Positions 1 to 6,859 of a stretch of 11,332 bases of DNA are shown here, piece after piece. The stretch spans positions 1-11,332 of the forward strand of contig JAVVUK010000051.1 in NCBI GenBank assembly GCA_036653215.1, written 5' to 3'. How positions within the stretch are numbered: position 1 is the stretch's first letter; each line of letters starts with the position of its first letter. Origin of the DNA: JADFUS01 sp036653215. Lineage in GTDB: Bacteria > Bacteroidota > Bacteroidia > Bacteroidales > Rikenellaceae. Under the pieces are notes generated by a model. The model was not told the origin of the DNA, did no database searches, and saw nothing but the letters and a program-made list of their open reading frames with translations. The position numbers and the translations under genes are program-made.

Positions 1-45
1 TAATTGTTTAAAATATGCTTAATCAAGTCATTAGGTCTACTTAAT

Positions 46-72
46 GGCAATAAATAATGTTCGGCAATAAAT
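46..72. repeat. Short direct repeat upstream of the hydrogenase operon
   Basis: GGCAATAAAT occurs exactly twice, at 46-55 and 63-72, with starts 17 bases apart. The second copy ends 16 bases before the first start codon of the operon. Two direct copies so close to a start could be a regulator-binding site, but in such AT-rich DNA chance is possible. No convincing TAnnTTTG promoter box is visible in 1-88; TAATGTTC at 55-62 is the nearest and matches poorly. Confidence 0.3.
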
Positions 73-88
73 TCAAACCCTTACTAAA

Positions 89-388
89 ATGATTTTAAAA
101 GTTTGTATCGGCAGCTCTTGTCATCTAAAAGGTTCTTATGATGTAATAAACGGCTTGAAAGAACTTCTAAAGAAATACGATTTAGAAGATGTAATAGACT
201 TACAAGCCAGTTTCTGTTTGAGCAATTGTGCCAATGGAGTTACTGCAAAAGTTGAGGAGGTTGGCATCTGCGAATGTCCACCAAATGTAACAATAGAAGA
301 AGATGGTTCTATATTGCTACATAGGCTTTGTAGTGAATCTATTGAGGAGATATTTGTAACAAGTATACTCCCTCTAATTAAAAAATAA
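89..388 (+). CDS. Thioredoxin-like [2Fe-2S] ferredoxin (NuoE/HydC-like small subunit)
   Basis: This 99-residue protein carries the cysteine pattern of the thioredoxin-fold [2Fe-2S] family, which includes the 24-kDa/NuoE subunit of NADH dehydrogenases and small subunits of electron-bifurcating hydrogenases. The pattern is C6-x4-C11 followed by C43-x3-C47, with about 30 residues between the pairs. In that family these four cysteines bind one [2Fe-2S] cluster and the protein passes electrons. It is cytosolic and has no signal peptide. Two further cysteines (C61 and C63, in a CEC motif) sit in a segment after the second pair and are not part of the standard ligand set. No NADH-binding NuoF-like partner is in the window, so the electron partner is unknown. 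It lies 52 bases before the sensory hydrogenase gene on the same strand. The ATG at 89 leaves the first cysteine pair at the very N-terminus, as is usual for stand-alone members. Confidence 0.85.
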   Translation: MILKVCIGSSCHLKGSYDVINGLKELLKKYDLEDVIDLQASFCLSNCANGVTAKVEEVGICECPPNVTIEEDGSILLHRLCSESIEEIFVTSILPLIKK

Positions 389-389
389 T

Positions 390-409
390 AAGTGATTATT
401 TAGTCACTT
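390..409 (+). other. Small intercistronic hairpin
   Basis: AAGTGA (390-395) pairs with TCACTT (404-409), and a T-G and a T-A pair extend the stem to a 4-base loop. It starts just after the stop of the [2Fe-2S] protein gene. The stem is short and A+T-rich and only TTTAA follows, so it would be at best a weak attenuator or an mRNA-processing site between the first and second genes. Confidence 0.25.
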
Positions 410-440
410 TAACTCGACGTGTTATAATATTGTTATAATT

Positions 441-2156
441 ATGAAGGAGTACCTTGAGTTTAAAAAAGCTCGATGTAGAGATTGCTACAAGTGTTTGCGG
501 GAATGTCCTGTAAAAGCTATTGGCATGACAGAACATCAAGCGACAATCATAGCTGAAAGGTGTATTTTGTGTGGCAGGTGTACTAAAGTATGCCCTCAAA
601 ATGCAAAGATTGTCCATAGCAAGAAAACTGAAGTATTGGAACTACTTGCAAATAATGACATGGTCATAGCAAGTGTAGCCCCTTCTTTCATTTCAAGTTT
701 TTCGCTCTCCGACTTTTCAAAGATGAGAGCAGCCTTGAAAGAGATAGGATTTGCCTTTTGTGAAGAGACAGCCGTTGGAGCTAATGCAGTCGTAAAAGAG
801 TATGCCAAACTTATGAAACGTGATAAGTACGACAACTTTATAACCTCTGCCTGCCCTGCTGTATGCCGTCTTATACAATTATACTACCCTAACGCACTCA
901 AATATCTTGCACCTGTCGACTCTCCTATGATTGCGCACGCCAAGATGTTGAAGAAGAGATATCCAAATTGTAAGATAGTGTTTTTAGGCCCTTGCATAGC
1001 TAAGAAACGAGAAGCTGCGGATAGTGGGTTAATAGATGGAGTGCTTACATTTGAGGAGTTACACGACCTTTTTGAAGAACGTGGGATAGATCTAAATACT
1101 ATCACTCCCCTACCTGAAAGCCCTGAAGAAACGCCTAAATGCGCTAACATAGCCAAATATTTTCCAATAAACAGAGGTATAATAAAATCATTCAACTCTT
1201 TTGTCGATGACTATCAATATATTGCGATAGATGGACACGAGCGTTGTTTACAAGCATTAGACAACATAGACTCCGTATCGGGCGTATTCTTCGAGATGAG
1301 TATATGCGAATATGGATGTGTCAACGGCCCTTGCAGCATTGAGTCTAACGGTGGCACAATAAAAGCCAATGCCGATATTCGCTCTTATGTTCAAAATGAA
1401 GTTAAAAAATATCCTCGTGAAAAAGAGGAGACACCACTTGATGTAAACATAAATTTCTTTTACCCTAAACTTCAAGGTAAAGGATTGACACCTACCGAAG
1501 ATGAGATAACCGCCATACTTGCAAAAACAGGTAAACACACACATGAAGATGAGTTAAATTGTGGTGCTTGCGGATACGATTCTTGCAGAGAAAAGGCTTG
1601 GGCTGTATATAATGGTTTTGCAGATATTGAAGTGTGCTTGCCATATATGAGAGAGAGGGCTGAGTCTATGGCATACGAGATTATCCAAAATAATCCAAAT
1701 GGCATTGTCACATTAGACCACGACATAAATATAATAGACATAAATTCTAAAGCTCGTGATCTGTTTGGCATAGATGAATTTCAAATCAAAGGACGGCCTG
1801 CGATCGACTTCTTCGATACCACAGAATTTATGAGTGCTATAAGAAACAAAAAAAGTGTTGTTTGTGAGAGTATGTATATTCCTCGCACAAACTCATATAT
1901 ACACCTTACGGTAAACTGGCTAAAAGGAAACAACATCATTTTTGGTGTTATGAAAGATATAACCACCGATGTAGATTACAACAAACGTCTTACAGCGGTA
2001 AAGATGAAAACTCTTGAGACAACAGATGAAGTTATAAAAAAACAGATGAGGGTTGCACAAGAGATTGCTTCTCTATTAGGAGAAACTACTGCGGAGACAA
2101 AGGTTGCTCTTCTAAAACTAAAGCAAACACTCAGTGAGGGTGAAAACAAAGAGTAA
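441..2156 (+). CDS. PAS-containing sensory-type [FeFe] hydrogenase (HydS-like, group C)
   Basis: Domains in order: a 2[4Fe-4S] ferredoxin (C12/15/18/22 and C41/44/47/51), an [FeFe] hydrogenase H-cluster domain (about 70-320), a CxxCGxxxxC iron-sulfur domain (C374, C377, C382, C399), a PAS domain (about 409-510) and a helical, probably coiled-coil tail (512-571). H-cluster ligands are present: C138 in TSACP, C185 in GPCIAKKRE, and C289 and C293 in the SICEYGC motif. Two active-site positions differ from catalytic enzymes: the proton-relay cysteine before C138 is alanine (A137), and the methionine two residues before C289 is serine (S287). These changes and the PAS domain are typical of the putative H2-sensing group C/D hydrogenases. 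There is no histidine kinase, HATPase or GGDEF domain, so the output must pass to another protein; the phosphatase gene 2 bases downstream is the obvious candidate. The start is supported by the ferredoxin motif beginning at residue 12. The sensing role is inferred. Confidence 0.9.
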   Translation: MKEYLEFKKARCRDCYKCLRECPVKAIGMTEHQATIIAERCILCGRCTKVCPQNAKIVHSKKTEVLELLANNDMVIASVAPSFISSFSLSDFSKMRAALKEIGFAFCEETAVGANAVVKEYAKLMKRDKYDNFITSACPAVCRLIQLYYPNALKYLAPVDSPMIAHAKMLKKRYPNCKIVFLGPCIAKKREAADSGLIDGVLTFEELHDLFEERGIDLNTITPLPESPEETPKCANIAKYFPINRGIIKSFNSFVDDYQYIAIDGHERCLQALDNIDSVSGVFFEMSICEYGCVNGPCSIESNGGTIKANADIRSYVQNEVKKYPREKEETPLDVNINFFYPKLQGKGLTPTEDEITAILAKTGKHTHEDELNCGACGYDSCREKAWAVYNGFADIEVCLPYMRERAESMAYEIIQNNPNGIVTLDHDINIIDINSKARDLFGIDEFQIKGRPAIDFFDTTEFMSAIRNKKSVVCESMYIPRTNSYIHLTVNWLKGNNIIFGVMKDITTDVDYNKRLTAVKMKTLETTDEVIKKQMRVAQEIASLLGETTAETKVALLKLKQTLSEGENKE

Positions 2157-2158
2157 AT

Positions 2159-3319
2159 ATGGAGTTGTTTTTAGAACACGGCTACACCTCAATTAATAAA
2201 TTTGGGGAGGAGTTATGTGGAGATATGGTAGAAAGCGATGTTAGTGGAGAATACACTACTATTGTCTTGGCAGATGGATTAGGGAGTGGCGTTAAGGCTA
2301 ATATTTTAGCAACCTTAACATCCAAAATCTTATGCACTATGATCTCAAATGAGGTATCGCTTGAAGATTGTATTGAAACTATAATACAATCGCTACCTAT
2401 ATGTAAAGAAAGAGGCATATCATACTCTACCTTTTCTGTTATACACGTAAATAAAAGCGGAGAAGGTCATCTATTTGAGTTTGACAACCCACAAGCCATA
2501 TACTACCACAAAGGGAAATGTATTGACTTTAATAGGAGAGAGCTTAATGTTTGTGGCAAAAGGGTATATGAGACTGTACTCTCACTTGAAGAAAACGATG
2601 TCGTGATGGTCATGTCAGACGGAGTGATACACGCTGGAATAGGCATGATATTAAACTTCGGATGGGACAGAAAACAGATAATGGATTATTTAGACAAAAA
2701 GATAACTCCAAAGATGTCAGCTCGTTGCATAGCTCATATTTTAGCATCGGCAAGTAACGATTTATATGTTGAAAATCCGGGTGACGACACAACGGTAGCG
2801 GCATTAAAGATAAGAAAAAGGTTAGATGTAAACATAATGGTAGGTCCTCCTATTGACAAGGAAAATGATAACCAACACGTAAAACAATTTCTTGATGGTG
2901 ATGGGAAAAAGATAGTTTGTGGTGGTACAAGTTCTCAGATTGTTGCAAGGTACCTCGACAAGCCGTTAAACACATATTTAGATTTTCCAGATAAGGATAT
3001 CCCTCCAATAGGATATATAAATGGGATAGACCTTGTTACAGAGGGAGTTATAACATTAAGAAGGCTTGTTGAGCTATCAGACAAATATATATCGGCAAGC
3101 GACTTAACGCCAAAATTATACAACAAGACCGATGGAGCATCTCTGTTGGCAAATATACTCTTTGAGGAGGCTACAAACATACATTTCTTTGTAGGACAAA
3201 ATGTTAACAAGGCTCACAAAGGGTTACCTTTAGATACGACAATGAAATTAAAATTAATTGAAAAGATATCGCAAAACCTCAAAAAAATGGGTAAATGTGT
3301 TGAGGTCGATTATGATTGA
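2159..3319 (+). CDS. SpoIIE-family PP2C serine/threonine phosphatase with extra C-terminal domain
   Basis: Residues 1-220 form a PP2C/SpoIIE-type metal-dependent phosphatase. The metal-binding aspartates are visible in GDM (D22), ADGLGSG (D39), MSDGV (D154) and PGDDTT (D209, D210). Such enzymes dephosphorylate Ser/Thr residues on partner proteins, often anti-sigma-factor antagonists. No transmembrane segment or own sensory domain is present, so control probably comes from the neighbouring PAS-hydrogenase. Residues about 222-386 form a second domain that I cannot assign; it contains a glycine-rich KKIVCGGTSSQI stretch, a YINGIDLVTEGV stretch and a Lys-rich end. The start codon lies 2 bases after the sensory hydrogenase stop, implying tight co-expression. 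No STAS, HATPase or Ser/Thr kinase gene is in view, so the substrate is unknown. The phosphatase domain is secure; the pathway is inferred from context. Confidence 0.92.
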   Translation: MELFLEHGYTSINKFGEELCGDMVESDVSGEYTTIVLADGLGSGVKANILATLTSKILCTMISNEVSLEDCIETIIQSLPICKERGISYSTFSVIHVNKSGEGHLFEFDNPQAIYYHKGKCIDFNRRELNVCGKRVYETVLSLEENDVVMVMSDGVIHAGIGMILNFGWDRKQIMDYLDKKITPKMSARCIAHILASASNDLYVENPGDDTTVAALKIRKRLDVNIMVGPPIDKENDNQHVKQFLDGDGKKIVCGGTSSQIVARYLDKPLNTYLDFPDKDIPPIGYINGIDLVTEGVITLRRLVELSDKYISASDLTPKLYNKTDGASLLANILFEEATNIHFFVGQNVNKAHKGLPLDTTMKLKLIEKISQNLKKMGKCVEVDYD

Positions 3320-3335
3320 TGAATTCTAAAAATAT

Positions 3336-4766
3336 ATGGATAGGGTATTTGATACAAATGTGCAACTTCTTAAATACAAGGTATTAAGAGAAGTTATTCG
3401 CAGAGCTTACGAGGGCAATCTTTCTGAGGTTTATGTAGACCTGCCAAAAATAATTTCTCCTGGTCCGAGATCCGAAATTAGATGTTGCGTCTATAAGGAA
3501 CGTGCCATAGTGCAAGAGAGAATAAAATTGGCTATGGGGGGTGATAAAGACAACCCAAATGTTATTGAAGTTATTGATATCGCTTGTGATGAGTGTCCTG
3601 TGAGTGGGCTATATGTCACACCAGCGTGTCGTGGTTGTATTGTGCACAATTGCGCAAAAGTATGTCCACGTGGAGCGATAACTATTATCAACAAAAAAGC
3701 AGTTGTTGATAAAGAGAAGTGTATAGAATGTGGCAAATGTACTAAGGCCTGTCCTTATGGAGCTATCATAGCACATAAGCGTCCTTGTATAACAAGCTGC
3801 AAGGCAAATGCTCTTTCAATGAACGAACAAGGAAAAGCTAAAATCGATAATGACAAATGTGTTTCTTGTGGAGCGTGCGTCTATCAATGTCCTTTTGGTG
3901 CCATCATGGATAAATCTTTTATCCTTGATGTTATAAATATCCTTAAAGGATCTGAGAACAACAAGAAATATAAAGTGTATGCTGTTATAGCACCAGCTAT
4001 TGTGAGCCAATTTAAATATGCTCATATAGAACAGGTCGTAACGGGCATCATACAACTTGGGTTCCACCAAGTTGTCGAGGCTGCTATGGGGGCTGACATA
4101 ACATTATTTAAAGAGGCAGAAGAGTTTGCAGAAAAGCAACTTATGACTACTTCATGTTGTCCTTCGTTTGTTGCTTTCATAGAGAAAAACTTCCCTGAAC
4201 TTGTAAAACACATATCAGGCTCGGTATCTCCTATGATTGAGGTGGCACAACTTATAAAACGTGGTGATCCTACGGCAAAAGTGATTTTCATAGGGCCTTG
4301 TGCATCTAAGAAAAAAGAATTTAGACTTGCTAAGACTGGCGGAGCAATAGATTGTGTAATCTCGTTCGAGGAGTTACAAGCTTTTATCGATGCACGAGAC
4401 ATAGAAATATCGACTCTTGAAGATACCGTTCTTAACAACGCCTCATTCTACGGACGTATATTTGCCAAGTCGGGCGGTATAGCTCAAGGGGTTGCTGATG
4501 TAGGGGCTACAATGGGACTTACAGATGTTAGACCTATTGTCATGAGTGGTCTTGAACAATGTAAAATGGAACTTCTTAAGTTGAAAGTAGGACGTTCAGA
4601 GGGAAACTTCTTTGAGGGCATGGCTTGTGAAGGTGGTTGTCTAAACGGACCTTTATGTCTAAGTCATGGAGCTAAAAACGTTGTCGATGTTGACAAATAT
4701 GGCAAAGCTGCCAAAGAAAAAGAGATAACAAACTCTGTTAACATCTATAAGTTATCTAAGAAATAA
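3336..4766 (+). CDS. Group B [FeFe] hydrogenase, monomeric, ferredoxin-type
   Basis: This 476-residue cytosolic enzyme has the H-cluster motifs of a catalytically competent [FeFe] hydrogenase: TTSCCPS (proton-relay C274, cluster ligand C275), GPCASKKKE (C322, K325, E328) and EGMACEGGC (M429, ligands C431 and C435). It should interconvert H2 with protons and electrons, most likely using ferredoxin reduced during fermentation. N-terminal iron-sulfur motifs are C98xxC101xxxxC106xxxC110, C129/132/135/139 and C175/178/181/185, with extra pairs C84/C87 and C151/C155. There is no PAS, flavin or NADH-binding domain and no NuoE/NuoF fusion. The N-terminal segment (1-80) with LLKYKVLREV and the cysteine layout resemble group B enzymes of anaerobic Bacteroidetes and Clostridia. 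It is the last gene of the operon, 16 bases after the phosphatase. The HydE/F/G maturases needed to build the H-cluster are not in the window. Physiological direction cannot be read from sequence. Confidence 0.9.
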   Translation: MDRVFDTNVQLLKYKVLREVIRRAYEGNLSEVYVDLPKIISPGPRSEIRCCVYKERAIVQERIKLAMGGDKDNPNVIEVIDIACDECPVSGLYVTPACRGCIVHNCAKVCPRGAITIINKKAVVDKEKCIECGKCTKACPYGAIIAHKRPCITSCKANALSMNEQGKAKIDNDKCVSCGACVYQCPFGAIMDKSFILDVINILKGSENNKKYKVYAVIAPAIVSQFKYAHIEQVVTGIIQLGFHQVVEAAMGADITLFKEAEEFAEKQLMTTSCCPSFVAFIEKNFPELVKHISGSVSPMIEVAQLIKRGDPTAKVIFIGPCASKKKEFRLAKTGGAIDCVISFEELQAFIDARDIEISTLEDTVLNNASFYGRIFAKSGGIAQGVADVGATMGLTDVRPIVMSGLEQCKMELLKLKVGRSEGNFFEGMACEGGCLNGPLCLSHGAKNVVDVDKYGKAAKEKEITNSVNIYKLSKK

Positions 4767-4784
4767 AGCATTACTCACAAATAT

Positions 4785-4826
4785 AAAGGGTTAGTAAAAC
4801 AATGATTTTACTAACCCTTTTATTTT
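4785..4826 (+). terminator. Intrinsic terminator of the hydrogenase operon (possibly bidirectional)
   Basis: A perfect 15-bp inverted repeat (4785-4799 with 4806-4820) has a 6-base loop and contains a GGGTTAGT/ACTAACCC core. It is followed on the + strand by a T-rich tract (TTTTATTTT). It lies 18 bases after the hydrogenase stop and between convergent genes. Read on the - strand, the hairpin is followed by TATATTTG, so it may also end the glycosidase operon, though less efficiently. Confidence 0.88.
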
Positions 4827-4879
4827 AGAAGTATTTTAAATTTATTAAAATATCATATCACTTTTTCGGTAACTTTTGG

Positions 4880-6859
4880 TTATTTACCCTCTATTTTTAT
4901 TAAAAAGCCACCTCCCGAAGCAAGAGGAATGGTATGTTTTGTAGTTTTATCAACATCTATCTCTTCTCTAATATAATCTTCAGCCGACCTATCTGTATTT
5001 AACCCGTCTCTAAATATAACGGCCTTATATTTACCATTTCCTAAAAATGAGAAATCAAGTTCTATATCACGTGGTATCCATGACGTAAGACCTCCAATAT
5101 ACCAATTGTCTTTGCTACGACGTGCCATGACAACATATTCACCAACCTTAGCATGAAGCACCTTAACCTCATCAAAAACAACAGGAACAGAGGCTATCAT
5201 ATCTGTGCATTCTTGATTTTTAGCATAAGCAGTTGGCGAATCGCACATCATAACTAAAGGAGAATCGAAAATCACATAAGTGGCCATTTGGTGAGCACGT
5301 GTCCCTTGACTCATAGGGCTGTAATATATATCTTTAAAGTCTTCTTTCGTCGCATTTGTCATTGCACCCTGTGTATAATCGACAGGACCTGCCATTTGAC
5401 GAATAAAAGGCATAGTAACATCATAAAGTGGCATATCAGGGTTGCTCCATTTCAGCTCTTCAAGTCCAAAAACACCTTCGAAATTAATAGCATTAGGATA
5501 TGCACGATTAAGCCCAGTAGGCTTAGCAACGCCATGATAATCTATCATCATCTTATATTTCGCACCTACAGCAGCGATACGTTCTATGCGCTCAACAGAA
5601 TATTGATCATCACGATTAAAAAAGTCGACCTTAAACCCTACCGCTCCCATCTCTGAATATTTTTTGTTAGCCTCCTCAAGTTGCCTATCCAAAACTTTAC
5701 CAACAGTCCATAATATGATACCTACATTCTTCTCACGACCATATCTTATAAGTTCAGGGAGATCTATATCATCAATCACTGTCAACATATCACCACTTTC
5801 AGGGACATACCATCCCTCATCAAGGACTACATATTCGATCCCGTTTTTTGATGCAAAATCGACATAATGTTTATATGTTTGTGTATTGATACCCACCTTA
5901 AAATCAACACCATAGATACCCCAATCGTTCCACCAATCCCAAGCTACCTTTCCTGGTTTGACCCATGAATAATCACCTATTTTGTTTGGCGAAGCAAGAG
6001 CATATACCATATTATTAGTTAGCATCTCAGCGTCAGTAGTAGTTATTGCCAACACCCTCCATGGGTATGTGCGCATTCCATTTACCTTAGCTATATAGTC
6101 ATGACGCTCAACAACCTCCTCCTCACTACGTGTTTCATCATCTTTCGTTAATGAAGGAAGACCAGGATAGTCACTAATAAGAGCGTTTCCATCACCCTTA
6201 GCCAAAAACATACCAGGATAAGAGACCATGTCAGACTCTGTGATTGTCAGTTTCACTCCTTTAGGAAGATCAACGGTGAGCGGCATAAAAGCAACAAGTG
6301 ATTTTGAGAAATCGCTAATATTAATATATTTATATTGAGCTTGGAAAGACATACAATAGACTTTTTTCACCTCTTTGCTCTTTGGGAAAGGGACATATGC
6401 CTTATAATCGTTGTCAAAGCAAAACGAAGCAACTTCATTTTCCACAATAATACTATCTTTCATCGTAGTCACAAAACGATAAGCCACACCCTCATCATAC
6501 GCTCTAAATATAAGACCATAATCACCTTTAAACCTCATTTCCAATTGGTTATACGAAGTGCTAAATTGCTTATTTCTATGAAATGGAGCTTCTATGCTCT
6601 CTTTAACGGTTGTGTGTTTTGCACTTAGGAGTTTCGGATTTTCTCCTATCACCCCTTTATCTCTTATTGTCATAGAGATAGGCGAATTTACCACCACATA
6701 GTCTCCATTACACTTTACGGTATATGTTATCTCACCACCCAAAGACACATCTACTTTAAGTTTTCCATTAGGCGATATAAGCACCTCGTTTTTTGTAGCT
6801 CCGAAAAGCTGAGTAACACTCAAAAGAGCTATTACCAATAATATGTTACACTTTTTCAT
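4880..6859 (-). CDS. Exported GH97-family glycoside hydrolase (retaining, alpha-galactosidase-type)
   Basis: This 659-residue protein starts with a signal peptide (KK, then a hydrophobic stretch to about residue 20) and has the usual GH97 layout and length: an N-terminal beta-sandwich (about 25-285), a (beta/alpha)8 catalytic barrel (about 290-560, with AWDWWNDWG and YVVLDEGWY) and a C-terminal beta domain (about 565-659). GH97 enzymes are calcium-dependent alpha-glucosidases or alpha-galactosidases of Bacteroidetes. The FKVDFF motif places an aspartate (D412) where retaining GH97 members have their nucleophile; inverting SusB-type enzymes lack it. The EGVFGLEELKW segment supplies the likely acid/base (E467 by alignment to my recollection of BtGH97b). 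I therefore predict a retaining enzyme, possibly an alpha-galactosidase; exact substrate is uncertain. It is translationally coupled to the upstream glycosidase-like gene through an ATGA overlap. No lipobox is seen, so it is probably periplasmic. Confidence 0.93.
   Translation of the reverse strand: MKKCNILLVIALLSVTQLFGATKNEVLISPNGKLKVDVSLGGEITYTVKCNGDYVVVNSPISMTIRDKGVIGENPKLLSAKHTTVKESIEAPFHRNKQFSTSYNQLEMRFKGDYGLIFRAYDEGVAYRFVTTMKDSIIVENEVASFCFDNDYKAYVPFPKSKEVKKVYCMSFQAQYKYINISDFSKSLVAFMPLTVDLPKGVKLTITESDMVSYPGMFLAKGDGNALISDYPGLPSLTKDDETRSEEEVVERHDYIAKVNGMRTYPWRVLAITTTDAEMLTNNMVYALASPNKIGDYSWVKPGKVAWDWWNDWGIYGVDFKVGINTQTYKHYVDFASKNGIEYVVLDEGWYVPESGDMLTVIDDIDLPELIRYGREKNVGIILWTVGKVLDRQLEEANKKYSEMGAVGFKVDFFNRDDQYSVERIERIAAVGAKYKMMIDYHGVAKPTGLNRAYPNAINFEGVFGLEELKWSNPDMPLYDVTMPFIRQMAGPVDYTQGAMTNATKEDFKDIYYSPMSQGTRAHQMATYVIFDSPLVMMCDSPTAYAKNQECTDMIASVPVVFDEVKVLHAKVGEYVVMARRSKDNWYIGGLTSWIPRDIELDFSFLGNGKYKAVIFRDGLNTDRSAEDYIREEIDVDKTTKHTIPLASGGGFLIKIEGK

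Noticed and set aside
444..450. AAGGAG-like sequence resembling a Shine-Dalgarno site
   Set aside because: It lies just inside the coding sequence after the ATG at 441, and no other gene here uses a Shine-Dalgarno sequence, so it is coincidental.
884..1195. 103-codon open frame on the - strand inside the sensory hydrogenase gene
   Set aside because: It is antisense to the conserved H-cluster region and shows no family features.
4022..4438. 138-codon open frame on the - strand inside the group B hydrogenase gene
   Set aside because: It lies wholly opposite a strongly conserved coding region, its translation has no recognisable motif, and it has no promoter or context of its own.
4831..4879. 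AT-rich stretch considered as a separate terminator for the glycosidase operon
   Set aside because: No stable stem-loop could be found; the shared hairpin at 4785-4820 is the better candidate.
5288..5656. 122-codon open frame on the + strand opposite the GH97 gene
   Set aside because: It is antisense to the catalytic-barrel region of a clear GH97 gene, and its composition looks like a reverse-frame shadow.
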